Below are positions 17,350-25,671 of a stretch of DNA of 64,000 nt, one piece after another; the stretch's first letter is position 1; the number at the start of each line of letters is the position of its first letter. Origin of the DNA: Leifsonia sp. ALI-44-B (GTDB lineage: Bacteria; Actinomycetota; Actinomycetes; Actinomycetales; Microbacteriaceae). The notes below the pieces were generated by a model. It was not told the DNA's origin. It did no database searches and saw only the letters and a list, made by a program, of their open reading frames with translations. Position numbers and translations under genes: made by a program. The stretch spans positions 1,736,001 to 1,800,000 of the forward strand of contig NZ_MTQL01000007.1 of assembly GCF_001984125.1 (NCBI RefSeq). The letters run 5' to 3'.

Positions 17350-18300
17350 TCAGCGGGCGAGTGCTCCGATGACGCGCAGGATGGTTCCGAGGTCGTCGTC
17401 GGCCGCTTCGGCGCTGGCGGGCGCAAACCCGGTGAGGCTCGCTCCGGCGAACGTGAACCGCTCCTTCAGGGCGACGATCGCCTCGACGAGCGTGGCGGGT
17501 TCGACGCCGAAGGGTTCCGGCCCCGTGATTCCGGCGATCCGGGCGGGGTCGAGCACATCGAGGTCGACGTGCACGTAGACGAAACGGGCTCCGGATGCCT
17601 CGACAGCGGCCACGAGGTCATCCGCGGTCGTGCGTTCCACCGTCAGAGCCGTCATGGCCGACCCCTCGATGAACGCGGCCTCGGCGTCATCGAAGGACCG
17701 GGCACCGGCGAGCACGATGCGCTCGTCGTTCACGGGATGCGTCGCGGTCAGTGGCCAGGCCCCGTCGCCCATGATGGCGCGCAGCACCATGCCCCCGAAG
17801 GCGCCGGATGTCGATGTGTCGGGTGTGTTCAGATCGCCATGCGCATCGAACCACACGACCGCCAGGTCGGACCCATGCGCGCGGGAAGCGTGGTCGATGG
17901 CGCCGAGCGCGACACCACAGTCGCCGCCGACGACGAGCACGGGCTCGGCATTCAAGGCACCCCCGGAGTTCTCGGCGGCGCTTGTCGCGCTGCCGGTGTC
18001 GGGCTCGCTTTCCGCGTTCTGCGCTCTCTCGCCGCTCTCGGCGTCCACGCCAGCCTCATCGCCCTCGCGGGCGATCCGGTCGTAGCGCTCGAGTGTGGCG
18101 ACGACAGCTTCACGCACCATCTGTATCGACGACGCGCGATTAATGCCGGTGTCCATGGCCGACCCGGCTTCGAGGGGAACCTGGACGACCTCGGTGCGCG
18201 AGGCGGGCAGGTCTCCCCGAATCGCCTCGGCACCGTCGATCAACTGCATGGCCCGAGCGGAGGGCGAACCCTGCCACTCGGGCGCCACGAGGTAGCGCAT
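17350..18300 (-). CDS. Arginase/agmatinase-family protein (ureohydrolase fold)
   Basis: A 316-residue ureohydrolase-superfamily member. Metal-binding motifs are visible as WFDAHGDLN and HVDLDVLDP. The first motif, normally GGDH, reads GGDCG, replacing a manganese-ligand His by Cys. A polar insert of about 40 residues (Glu/Ser/Ala-rich) precedes that motif. These changes argue against plain arginase activity; formiminoglutamase-like or other amidinohydrolase activity is possible. It lies in the same direction as the crotonase gene, 22 bp upstream of it. Confidence 0.85.
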   Translation of the reverse strand: MRYLVAPEWQGSPSARAMQLIDGAEAIRGDLPASRTEVVQVPLEAGSAMDTGINRASSIQMVREAVVATLERYDRIAREGDEAGVDAESGERAQNAESEPDTGSATSAAENSGGALNAEPVLVVGGDCGVALGAIDHASRAHGSDLAVVWFDAHGDLNTPDTSTSGAFGGMVLRAIMGDGAWPLTATHPVNDERIVLAGARSFDDAEAAFIEGSAMTALTVERTTADDLVAAVEASGARFVYVHVDLDVLDPARIAGITGPEPFGVEPATLVEAIVALKERFTFAGASLTGFAPASAEAADDDLGTILRVIGALAR

Positions 18301-18324
18301 GGGTCTCGCTCCGCAGCCCGGAGC

Positions 18325-19095
18325 TTAGGAACCGGCGCCCGGCGTGTAGGGCGGGTTCGGAGCCTCGACGGCGGCGCGGCTGGGGCTGCCCGACTTGAGC
18401 GCGGCCAGTCGGGCCTCGACCTCGGTCAGCTCGCCGAGGTCGTCGAGCGATTCGAACTGGGCGTCGAGGCTGGATGCCGACAGCTCGGCCTGGCCCTTCA
18501 CCTTGGCCTCTTCGCGGCGGATCTTCTCCTCGAAGCGGCTGACCTCGCTGGTCGGGTCCATGATGTCGATGCTCTTGACGGCGTCGTGCACGCGGGCCTG
18601 CGCCTCGGCCGATTTGGCGCGGGCGACGAGCTCGTTGCGCTTCGACTTGAGCTGTTCGAGCTTCTGCTTCATGCCGTTCAGCCCGTTCTTCAGCTGATCG
18701 ACCACCTGCGTCTGCGACGCGATCTGCGGCTCGGCGGCCTTCGCCTCGTTCTCGGACCCGATCTGGCGCTGCAGCGCGACCTTGGCCAGGTTGTCGAACT
18801 TGTCGGCGTCGGCGGCGTGTCCGCTGCTGCGGTATTCGTCGGCCTTGCGGCTCGCGGCGATGGCCTTGTTGCCCCAGTCGGCCGCAGCCTGCACGTCTTC
18901 GCGGTGGTCTTCTTCGAGCAGGCGCAGGTTGCCGATGGTCTCGGCGATGGCGCTCTCGGCGTCGGCGATGGAGGCGGTGTAGTCACGCACCATCTGGTCG
19001 AGCATCTTCTGCGGGTCTTCCGCTCCGTCGAGCAAAGCGTTGATGTTCGCCTTCGCCAACTGCGTGATCCGGCCGAAAATGGACTGTTTCGCCAT
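18325..19095 (-). CDS. PspA/IM30 (ESCRT-III-like) family protein
   Basis: A 256-residue, almost wholly alpha-helical protein of the phage-shock/Vipp1 family that binds stressed membranes. The N-terminus (SIFGRITQLAKANINALLDG) is the amphipathic membrane-binding helix, and long coiled-coil segments with DPQKMLDQMVRDYT and LRLLEEDHREDV follow. A Pro/Gly-rich tail ends it. GGGAG precedes the ATG. It is 24 bp upstream of the arginase-family gene; no PspB/C genes are nearby, as is usual in Actinobacteria. Confidence 0.93.
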   Translation of the reverse strand: MAKQSIFGRITQLAKANINALLDGAEDPQKMLDQMVRDYTASIADAESAIAETIGNLRLLEEDHREDVQAAADWGNKAIAASRKADEYRSSGHAADADKFDNLAKVALQRQIGSENEAKAAEPQIASQTQVVDQLKNGLNGMKQKLEQLKSKRNELVARAKSAEAQARVHDAVKSIDIMDPTSEVSRFEEKIRREEAKVKGQAELSASSLDAQFESLDDLGELTEVEARLAALKSGSPSRAAVEAPNPPYTPGAGS

Positions 19096-19209
19096 GGTGC
19101 TCCCTCTCGTCAAGCGGTGTGATTCCCACTCTAGGGCGGGGCACCGACACCGGCATCAGCTTTTGCAGAGAGAACGCACAGAATAGGATGTCGCGCCCGC
19201 ACGCCCTTC

Positions 19210-19228
19210 TGTGTCACCGTGTTACACA
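19210..19228. promoter_or_regulatory. Inverted-repeat operator candidate before the C26 peptidase gene
   Basis: TGTGTCACCGTGTTACACA has TGTGT/ACACA outer arms and 14 of 19 symmetric positions. It lies about 75 bp before the peptidase start in the divergent space shared with pspA. It resembles GntR- or CRP-type operators only loosely. Confidence 0.4.
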
Positions 19229-19303
19229 CCCGTTGCCCCTGTCGGTGGTGCGGGGCAGGATAGAAACACCACCACCACTCGCACCTCAGGAAGGGGGCCA
19301 CCC

Positions 19304-20062
19304 ATGCACGATCTCCACACCGATCTGCGTCTCGCTGTCATCGAGGTCGCGAGCATGCGCGAACACGCCCCCGATTACGACGAGTTCGTGGCCCAGCTCA
19401 TCGGGCGCACCGTGTCAGAGGCCGAGAGTGCCGGGTGGCAGGTGTCGCGCCACGCGGCCGCCGATCTCGGTGCCGAGGCGCTGCTCGAGGTCACCGACAA
19501 GGCCGACGCCATCGTGATCCTCGGGGGAGAAGACATCCACCCGCGTCACTACGGCGAAGAGGTCGGCTACCCGGGCGAGGGCGTGCACTACGACGACGCC
19601 GATCTGGCGCAGATCGCCGTGGCCCGCCGTGCCGCCGAGCGCGCAACGCCCCTCCTCGGCATCTGCCGCGGTCACCAGGTCATCAACGTGGCCCTGGGTG
19701 GCACGCTCATCCCCGACCTGGGCGACGAGAGCGGCCACCGCAACATCGACGTCCCCATCGAAGACGTGCTCACGCCGCACGAGATCCAGCTCGAGCGTTC
19801 CTCCACTCTGGCGCTCCGCCTCGGTGGCGCCGCCGTCACCGTGCAGAGCGCCCACCACCAGGCCGTCGGCCGCCTGGGCGAGGGCCTCATCGCGGTCGGC
19901 TGGTCGCACGACGGACATGTCGAGGCCATCGAGCACGAGGTCCTGCCCATCACGGGCGTGCAGTTCCACCCCGAGGCGCCGTCGTCGCCCGCCGGTCAAC
20001 TCGCCGGACTCCTCGAGGGCCTCGCCCGCGAGGCAGAGCGCGCCCAGCTCCTCGCCGCTTGA
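19304..20062 (+). CDS. Gamma-glutamyl-gamma-aminobutyrate hydrolase-like C26 peptidase
   Basis: A 252-residue class I glutamine-amidotransferase-like hydrolase. The nucleophile lies in GICRGHQ (Cys about 121) and the His-Glu pair in QFHPEA (about 222 and 224), giving a complete triad. The family cleaves gamma-glutamyl bonds, as in putrescine breakdown (PuuD) or folate polyglutamates. GGAAGGGGG precedes the chosen ATG. No other putrescine genes are next to it, so the substrate is open. Confidence 0.9.
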   Translation: MHDLHTDLRLAVIEVASMREHAPDYDEFVAQLIGRTVSEAESAGWQVSRHAAADLGAEALLEVTDKADAIVILGGEDIHPRHYGEEVGYPGEGVHYDDADLAQIAVARRAAERATPLLGICRGHQVINVALGGTLIPDLGDESGHRNIDVPIEDVLTPHEIQLERSSTLALRLGGAAVTVQSAHHQAVGRLGEGLIAVGWSHDGHVEAIEHEVLPITGVQFHPEAPSSPAGQLAGLLEGLAREAERAQLLAA

Positions 20063-20136
20063 CCCCCGGCTTTCCGCCGAGCCGTTCCACGCGTGGCATC
20101 CGCCCGGTGTCGCCGCGGTCGCCTAGCGTTGAACCC

Positions 20137-20979
20137 ATGCACGACGACCGCTACTCCACCGATGTCCTCGCCGGCGACTGGAAGGGCCGCAACAAGCCCG
20201 TCATCCCCACGCAGCCGGCCACGCTCGACCTGGTCGTCGAAGACATTCGCACGGGATGGGCGGGCGCCATCACCCGCGTCGAGGGCAAGATGGTCGAGCT
20301 CGAGGACTGGAAGGGCCGCCGTCGCACGTTCCCCCTGGGCGGCGGTTTCCTGCTCGAGGGGCAACCGATCACGTTGGTCGCGGCACCTCGGGCTTCCGCC
20401 GGGCGGGCGCGCACGGCATCCGGATCGTTTGCCGTCGAGCAGGAGCGCGCCCGGGTGGCCCGCAGCAGCCGCATCTTCGTCGAGGGTAAGCACGACGCCG
20501 AGCTGGTCGAGCGCGTGTGGGGCGACGACCTGCGCATCGAGGGCGTCGTCGTCGAGTTCCTCTCGGGCGTCGACGACCTCGACCAGATCGTGCGCGACTT
20601 CAAGCCCTCGCGCGAGCGCCGCGTCGGTGTGCTCGTCGACCACCTGGTGCCCGGCTCCAAGGAGAGCCGCATCGCCGAGACGGTGGCGCGCGGGCCCTTC
20701 GGTGCGCACGTGCTGGTGGTGGGGCATCCCTATGTCGACGTCTGGCAGGCCGTGAAGCCGGAACGACTGGGGCTCACCGAGTGGCCGACCATCCCGCGTT
20801 CGATGGAGTGGAAGAAGGGCATCTGCAAGGCGCTCGGATGGCCGCATGAAACGCAGGCCGACACGGCCAGGGCCTGGCAGCGCATCCTCGGCCAGGTGCG
20901 CACCTTCGCCGACCTCGAACCACAACTGCTCGGCCGCGTCGAACAACTCATCGACTTCGTCACCGAACCGACCGCCTAA
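20137..20979 (+). CDS. DUF3097 family protein
   Basis: A 280-residue protein that I recognise as DUF3097, a family largely restricted to Actinobacteria. Landmarks are the opening DRYSTDVLAGDW, LEDWKGRRRTFPLGGGFLLE, then IFVEGKHDAELVERVWGDD, VLVDHLVPGSKESRI, VGHPYVDVWQAVKP and the terminal GRVEQLIDFVTE. The VEGKHDAELVE segment with the later acidic VLVDHL recalls a TOPRIM fold, which would suggest nucleic-acid binding or cleavage. That is inference. It follows the C26 gene by 74 bp. Confidence 0.88.
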   Translation: MHDDRYSTDVLAGDWKGRNKPVIPTQPATLDLVVEDIRTGWAGAITRVEGKMVELEDWKGRRRTFPLGGGFLLEGQPITLVAAPRASAGRARTASGSFAVEQERARVARSSRIFVEGKHDAELVERVWGDDLRIEGVVVEFLSGVDDLDQIVRDFKPSRERRVGVLVDHLVPGSKESRIAETVARGPFGAHVLVVGHPYVDVWQAVKPERLGLTEWPTIPRSMEWKKGICKALGWPHETQADTARAWQRILGQVRTFADLEPQLLGRVEQLIDFVTEPTA

Positions 20980-21033
20980 AGGAGCAATCACCGGCAGGAA
21001 TCGCATCGCCGGAACGGCGAGCCACAAACACGG

Positions 21034-21106
21034 TGCCTCTGACAGGATTTGAACCTGCGACTTCTTCCTCCGGAGGGAAGCGCTCTATCCACTGAGCTAC
21101 AGAGGC
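21034..21106 (-). tRNA. tRNA-Arg (anticodon CCG)
   Basis: On the minus strand a 73-nt cloverleaf can be drawn. The acceptor arm GCCTCTG pairs with CAGAGGC and the discriminator is A. The D-arm is GCTC/GAGC, the anticodon loop CTCCGGA sits in a CTTCC/GGAAG stem, and the T-loop TTCAAAT sits in a GCAGG/CCTGT stem. The anticodon CCG reads the Arg codon CGG. The 3' CCA is not encoded. It lies 1.7 kb from argS. Confidence 0.97.
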
Positions 21107-21200
21107 GGACTACTCGTAGAATCTACCAGACATCCCGCGCCCGGCATCGCCCCGCTCAGGGGGTGCTTCGAGGCCAGAAACGCGTGCGAAGATATCTCAC

Positions 21201-21995
21201 ATGCAGCGCACCGTATCGGCCGACCTCCGCTTCGACCTGGGTGCCACGAGCGATGTGATCCTCTCGCTCGCGGTGGCCGCCGCCACCCCGCTGTTCACTG
21301 AAACGCTCACGTGCACGCGTGATGGCGAGACGGTCCCGGTGACCGAGCTCATCGACCGGCACGGCGCCCGGCTTCACCGCGTGCGAGCGGATGCCGGCAG
21401 CTACGTCGTGCGTTACGACGCCGTCATCGCGGCCGATCGCCTGCCCGACCCCGTCGACCCCGTCGATGTCATCCGCTACCTGCGCCCGTCCCGCTACGCC
21501 GAGTCGGACCGCATCGCATCGTTCGCCGCCCAGACCTTCGGGGGAGCGCAGGGTTTCGACCTGCTCGACCGCGTCGTCGACTGGGTCTCGAACACGCTCT
21601 CTTATGTGCCCGGTTCGAGCGTCGGCACCGACAGCGCCATGTCGACCTTCGCGTCGTCTGAGGGGGTCTGCCGCGACTACGCGCACCTCACGATTGCGTT
21701 GTTGCGCGCCCGCGACCTACCGGCCCGCATGGTCTCGGTCTATGCGCCGGGCCTCTCGCCCATGGACTTCCACGCGGTCGTCGAGGCCTACGTCGACGGC
21801 GCCTGGTATGTGGTCGACGCCACGCGCCTGGCTCCGCGGCAGTCGCTCGTCCGCATCGCAACGGGCCGGGATGCCTCGGATGTCGCGTTCCTCACCAATC
21901 ACTGGACCGGCCTCACCCTTGGCGACGTCTCGGTCACCGCAACCGCCGAGGAGCTCCCGCGCGACGACGGCTGGTCGCGCGTCCAGCTCGGCTGA
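21201..21995 (+). CDS. Transglutaminase-like superfamily protein
   Basis: A 264-residue protein with the papain-like transglutaminase core. The catalytic triad is visible as Cys in EGVCRDYAHL, His in MDFHAVVEAYVDG and Asp in VVDATRLAP. A beta-rich N-terminal half (RFDLGATSDVILSLAVA) resembles the bacterial transglutaminase N-terminal region. It has no signal peptide, so it is probably cytoplasmic and may be a protease or amidase rather than a cross-linker. It stands alone, convergent with a lipoprotein gene. Confidence 0.88.
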   Translation: MQRTVSADLRFDLGATSDVILSLAVAAATPLFTETLTCTRDGETVPVTELIDRHGARLHRVRADAGSYVVRYDAVIAADRLPDPVDPVDVIRYLRPSRYAESDRIASFAAQTFGGAQGFDLLDRVVDWVSNTLSYVPGSSVGTDSAMSTFASSEGVCRDYAHLTIALLRARDLPARMVSVYAPGLSPMDFHAVVEAYVDGAWYVVDATRLAPRQSLVRIATGRDASDVAFLTNHWTGLTLGDVSVTATAEELPRDDGWSRVQLG

Positions 21996-22015
21996 CCCAC
22001 CGTCCGTTAACGCAC

Positions 22016-22043
22016 GAATGCCCCGGCCGAAACCGGGGCATTC
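22016..22043. terminator. Bidirectional hairpin terminator between convergent genes
   Basis: GAATGCCCCGG and CCGGGGCATTC form a perfect 11-bp stem with a CCGAAA loop. It lies between the stops of the transglutaminase-like gene (21995) and the lipoprotein gene (22056), so it can serve both strands. Confidence 0.9.
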
Positions 22044-22055
22044 ATCATCCAGCGT

Positions 22056-22694
22056 CTAGGACGCCGGCAGGTGGGGGATGGCCGCCATGAGCAGCTGCTG
22101 CGCGTCGCCCGGCTCGAGGAACTCGTCAGAGGACAGCGTCAGCCAGTAGGAGCCGGTGAAGACCTGCGCCTGGCCCTTCGTTCCGACCATGTTGAAGTAG
22201 CCTTCGACACTCGCCGGGTCGCCGTAGGTGGGAACCGAGCCGCCGGCCTGGAACGCAATGTTCTTGAGCGACGTCAGCTGGTCGTCGGTGAGCTTCGCCA
22301 GCCCGAGGTCGATTGTCGACTCGCTCGTGTTGTTCTTCCACTGGCAGGTCAGGCCGTTCATGCCGGCGATCTGTCCGGCCTTCGAGTCGACGGCCGGTTT
22401 CGCGGCGGGCAGCGCCGTGTAGTTGGGGTTGTAGTCGTAGACATCCTGCAGCGTGAGCAGCTGGTCGCAGGTCACGCCGACGGGGGACGAGATGACCGCG
22501 TCGGAGGTGGGGGCGGCGGTCGCGGCGGGGGTCTCGGTGGCGGTCGGGGTGGCGCTCGCCGTCTCGATGGGGGTGGGTGTGCCGGTCGACCCCGACGACG
22601 CGCCACACGCGGTGAGCGCGGTGAGGGCGACGATTGCGGCGACGGACAGTGTGGCGGCGCGCGATGCGCGGGCTACCCGGGGCGACAAGGCCAT
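22056..22694 (-). CDS. Putative secreted lipoprotein
   Basis: A 212-residue protein of unknown function. The signal peptide ends in lipobox LTAC, and a Thr/Ala/Pro-rich spacer of about 40 residues follows, typical of actinobacterial surface lipoproteins. The mature part has two Cys residues (VTCDQLL and LTCQWKN) that may pair, with QWKNN and SYWLTLSSDEF segments. GGAGGA before the ATG fixes the start. No family recognised. It is divergent from argS. Confidence 0.85.
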   Translation of the reverse strand: MALSPRVARASRAATLSVAAIVALTALTACGASSGSTGTPTPIETASATPTATETPAATAAPTSDAVISSPVGVTCDQLLTLQDVYDYNPNYTALPAAKPAVDSKAGQIAGMNGLTCQWKNNTSESTIDLGLAKLTDDQLTSLKNIAFQAGGSVPTYGDPASVEGYFNMVGTKGQAQVFTGSYWLTLSSDEFLEPGDAQQLLMAAIPHLPAS

Positions 22695-22824
22695 GACTTT
22701 TCCTCCTGTTGAGCGGTCTCGTGAACCATACCAAGCACAGATCACGCGCTTCGTTATATAGCCCCGTTTCCGCGTTCGATTCCCGGCAGATGGTTACATT
22801 CGGTGCACGGTAGAGTTGATCGCT

Positions 22825-24492
22825 GTGACTCCCGCAGACCTCTCCCGCAGCCTCTTCGACCTCCTCGTCCCGCTCGTCGAGGGGCGACGACCGGGTGCCG
22901 GTGCCGAGCTCTCGCCCACCGATGTGGTGCTCGAGCGTCCGAAGAACCGCGAGCACGGCGACTGGTCCTCCAACATCGCCATGCGCCTGGCCAAGAAGCT
23001 CGGCACCAACCCGCGTGAGCTGGCCGCCGAGATCGCCGAGAGCCTCGCCTCGGTCGACGGCGTGCAGGGCGTGGATGTCGCGGGCCCCGGTTTCATCAAC
23101 GTGCGCCTCGACGCGGCCGCTGCCGGCCAGATCGCGCACACCATCGTCGAGCGCGCGCACAACTACGGCCGCAACGAGTCGCTCGCCGGTCACGTCATCA
23201 ACCTCGAGTTCGTGTCGGGAAACCCGACGGGTCCGCTGCACCTCGCGCACACGCGCTGGGCCGCCGTCGGCGATTCCCTCGGACGGGTGCTGCGCGCATC
23301 CGGAGCTGAGGTCGGCACCGAGTACTACATCAACGACGCGGGCAACCAGATGGACAAGTTCGGCCTGTCGGTGCAGGCGGCGGCCTTCGGCGAGCCCACG
23401 CCCGACAAGGGCTACCCGGGCGAGTACATCGGCGAGCTCGCGGCGCGGGTCGTGGCCGCCGACCCGTCCATTCTCGAGCGCCCGCGCGACGAGACGCTGG
23501 CCGAGTTCCGCGAGCGTGCCTACCAGCTGCAGATGGCCGAGATCAAAGATTCGCTCGAGCGCTTCAACGTGCACTTCGACGTCTTCTTCACCGAGCAGAC
23601 CCTGCACGAGAAAGACCCGGCGACGGGTCGCAGCGCCATCGACGACGCGGCCGAGCGCCTCAAGGCCCAGGGCCACGTGTTCGAAGACGACGACGCCGTC
23701 TGGGTGCGCACGACCGACTTCGGTGACGACAAAGACCGCGTCATGATCCGCGGCAACGGCATCTACACCTACTTCGCGGCCGACGCCGCCTACTACCTTT
23801 CCAAGAAGGATCGCGGCTACACCGAGAAGATCTACCTGCTGGGCGCCGACCACCACGGCTATGTGCACCGTCTGCGCGCCCTCTCGGGTGCCGCGGGTGA
23901 CGACCCCGACGTCAACATCCAGGTCCTCATCGGCCAGATGGTCACGGTCAACGGTGCGAAGCTGTCGAAGCGCGCCGGCAACATCGTCGAGCTCGACGAC
24001 CTGCTCGAGTGGGTGGGCGCCGATTCGCTGCGCTACGAGTTGGCGCGCTACCCCAGCGACACGCCGCTCGACCTCGATGGCGAGCAGTTGCGCAAGCGCA
24101 GCAACGAGAACCCGGTTTTCTATGTGCAATATGCACATGCGCGCACCCGCAGCGTCGCCCGCAACGCGGCCGAGGCCGGCGTCGACCGCAGCGTCTTCCG
24201 CCCCGAGCTCCTCGAGCACGAGACGGAGTCGGCGCTCCTCGGCGCGCTGCAAGAGTTCCCGCGCATCGTGGCCCAGGCCGCCGAGCTGCGCGAACCGCAC
24301 CGCGTTGCGCGCTACCTCGAAGAGATCGCCGGGTTGTATCACCGCTGGTACGACAACTGCCGCGTCATCCCGCTCGGCGAGCAGCCCGTGGAAGACGTGC
24401 ACCGCACGCGCCTGTGGCTGAACGACGCGACGGGCACGGTGTTGCGCAACGGACTCGAGCTGCTCGGTGTGACGGCGCCCGACCGCATGTAG
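22825..24492 (+). CDS. argS: Arginyl-tRNA synthetase
   Basis: Class Ia synthetase that charges tRNA-Arg, 555 residues. The HIGH-type motif appears as [19 protein letters not shown] (about 138-141) and a KMSKS-type motif as AKLSKRAGN (about 378). The N-terminal tRNA-binding domain carries [13 protein letters not shown], and a C-terminal DALR domain follows ([16 protein letters not shown]). I chose the GTG giving [11 protein letters not shown]; a TTG nine bases earlier is possible. As in other Actinobacteria it precedes lysA and the threonine genes. Confidence 0.97.
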   Translation: MTPADLSRSLFDLLVPLVEGRRPGAGAELSPTDVVLERPKNREHGDWSSNIAMRLAKKLGTNPRELAAEIAESLASVDGVQGVDVAGPGFINVRLDAAAAGQIAHTIVERAHNYGRNESLAGHVINLEFVSGNPTGPLHLAHTRWAAVGDSLGRVLRASGAEVGTEYYINDAGNQMDKFGLSVQAAAFGEPTPDKGYPGEYIGELAARVVAADPSILERPRDETLAEFRERAYQLQMAEIKDSLERFNVHFDVFFTEQTLHEKDPATGRSAIDDAAERLKAQGHVFEDDDAVWVRTTDFGDDKDRVMIRGNGIYTYFAADAAYYLSKKDRGYTEKIYLLGADHHGYVHRLRALSGAAGDDPDVNIQVLIGQMVTVNGAKLSKRAGNIVELDDLLEWVGADSLRYELARYPSDTPLDLDGEQLRKRSNENPVFYVQYAHARTRSVARNAAEAGVDRSVFRPELLEHETESALLGALQEFPRIVAQAAELREPHRVARYLEEIAGLYHRWYDNCRVIPLGEQPVEDVHRTRLWLNDATGTVLRNGLELLGVTAPDRM

Positions 24493-24515
24493 CGGGGCGG
24501 TTGACAGGGGGAACG

Positions 24516-25325
24516 ATGGGGGAGCAGCAACACATGAGCGACGGTTTCGATTTCGCGTTCGAAGAATCGGATGTTCCGCGGCGCGCCCGCTTCGGCTGGG
24601 TGCTGTGGCTGTTCCTCATCCCGGCCATCGTCGGCGTGGGGTGGCTCGCTCTCTGGATGCTCGACAGCGCGCTCAGCGACGTCGCCGAGGGTGTCGTCAA
24701 GAAGCAGATCGAGGACAACCTGCCCGAGGGCGTGGTCGCGGACGTCGACGTCGAGATCAGCGGTCCACCGTTTATCTATCAATACGTCACTGGTGTTTTC
24801 GAGACCGTGACGGTGACCGCTCGGGATGCGACCATCAACGACATCCCCATCTCGGCCCGGGCCGTCTTGAGCGATGTGCCGAAGGACACGACCGAGCCCG
24901 TCGGGCATGTCGACGCCTCCTTCTCGATCTCGCAGCAGGCGCTCGACGTGCTGGCCGAGGCTCCGGATGCCGATCAGGCCCTCACCTTGGGCGACGGCGT
25001 CGTCACGTACGACTCCACGCAGACCGTCCTCGGTTTCCAGATCCCCTACACGCTGACGGCCACTCCCACGGTTGCGGGAAACGCCGTCGAGCTCGTACCC
25101 GAGAAGGCTTCTGTCGATGTCGGGTCGCTCAACATCGACGTGCAGCCCATCATCGACCTGCTCCTGCAGCAGCAGCCTCTCTCCATCTGTGTCGCGTCGC
25201 GCCTGCCGGAGGCCGTCACGCTCACGGGCCTCACCGTGACGCCCGACGAGGCCACCGTCACGGCATCGGCCGATGACGTCGTCCTGTCTGGCAGCTCGCT
25301 CCGCACTCCGGGCTCCTGCGGCTAG
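24516..25325 (+). CDS. DUF2993 (LmeA-like) membrane-anchored protein
   Basis: A 269-residue protein with a single N-terminal membrane helix (VLWLFLIPAIVGVGWLALWM), then an extracytoplasmic domain rich in beta strands, matching the LmeA/DUF2993 family. In mycobacteria LmeA binds phospholipid and aids lipomannan mannosylation. The start may be this ATG (AGGGGG upstream) or one 18 bp later. It lies between argS and lysA. Its last bases belong to a degenerate repeat that continues into the intergenic region. Confidence 0.83.
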   Translation: MGEQQHMSDGFDFAFEESDVPRRARFGWVLWLFLIPAIVGVGWLALWMLDSALSDVAEGVVKKQIEDNLPEGVVADVDVEISGPPFIYQYVTGVFETVTVTARDATINDIPISARAVLSDVPKDTTEPVGHVDASFSISQQALDVLAEAPDADQALTLGDGVVTYDSTQTVLGFQIPYTLTATPTVAGNAVELVPEKASVDVGSLNIDVQPIIDLLLQQQPLSICVASRLPEAVTLTGLTVTPDEATVTASADDVVLSGSSLRTPGSCG

Positions 25326-25440
25326 ACGGCTCCGCTCTCGGCGCCTGGGGCTAGATTGCTCCGAACGCCGGGCACCCGCGGTTAGACGGCTCCGAGCTCC
25401 GGGAACGTGCGGATAGACGGTTCCGCGCGAGGTGACCGCC
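25291..25440. repeat. Degenerate ~30-bp tandem repeat spanning a gene end
   Basis: Four to five copies with periods of 29-31 bp share a GCTCCG, CCGGG, GCGG, TAG skeleton. The first copy is the 3' end of the DUF2993 gene including its TAG; later copies repeat that TAG in non-coding DNA. It looks like repeated duplication of the gene terminus followed by decay. There are no constant spacers, so it is not a CRISPR array. Confidence 0.65.
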
Positions 25441-25671
25441 CGGTTGATTCGTTTGGCGAGCCCGCGCCGTTCGGGTGACCGCCCGACTGCGACGCGGCCT
25501 CGCTATATGCCGTCGCGAGGATGACCTCTCGATAGGTTTGTTCTCCACAGCGCGCCCAGCGCTGAATCGTCCACAGCCCCGCCGCGGGTTCGTGGCCCAG
25601 AGACGTTCTCGGTACACTTTGGGAGTCGTCCTCTGCCGGGCGACTGCTCCCTCCGCACGATTGGTTCCCCG
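25326..25671. other. 346-bp gene-free region before lysA
   Basis: It holds the degenerate tandem repeat (to about 25440), two DnaA-box-like nonamers at 25541-25549 (TTCTCCACA) and 25567-25575 (TCGTCCACA), and a candidate lysA promoter with -10 TACACT at 25613-25618 and a weak TTCGTG -35 eighteen bases before. A small inverted repeat AGTCG...CGACT lies in the would-be 5' leader. I see no gene here. Confidence 0.6.

Noticed and set aside
22770-22792. TTCGATTCCCGG, resembling a tRNA T-loop or an att remnant
   Set aside because: The flanking bases cannot pair into a T-stem and no acceptor or anticodon arm is present; no integrase lies nearby.
22126-24402. A 758-codon open frame antisense to argS
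   Set aside because: It mirrors a well-conserved synthetase gene; in GC-rich DNA long antisense frames are common, and its composition (repetitive Arg/Val/Asp/Gly) matches no family.
25291-25440. Possible CRISPR array
   Set aside because: The units are head to tail, degenerate and without unique spacers, and no cas genes are in the window.
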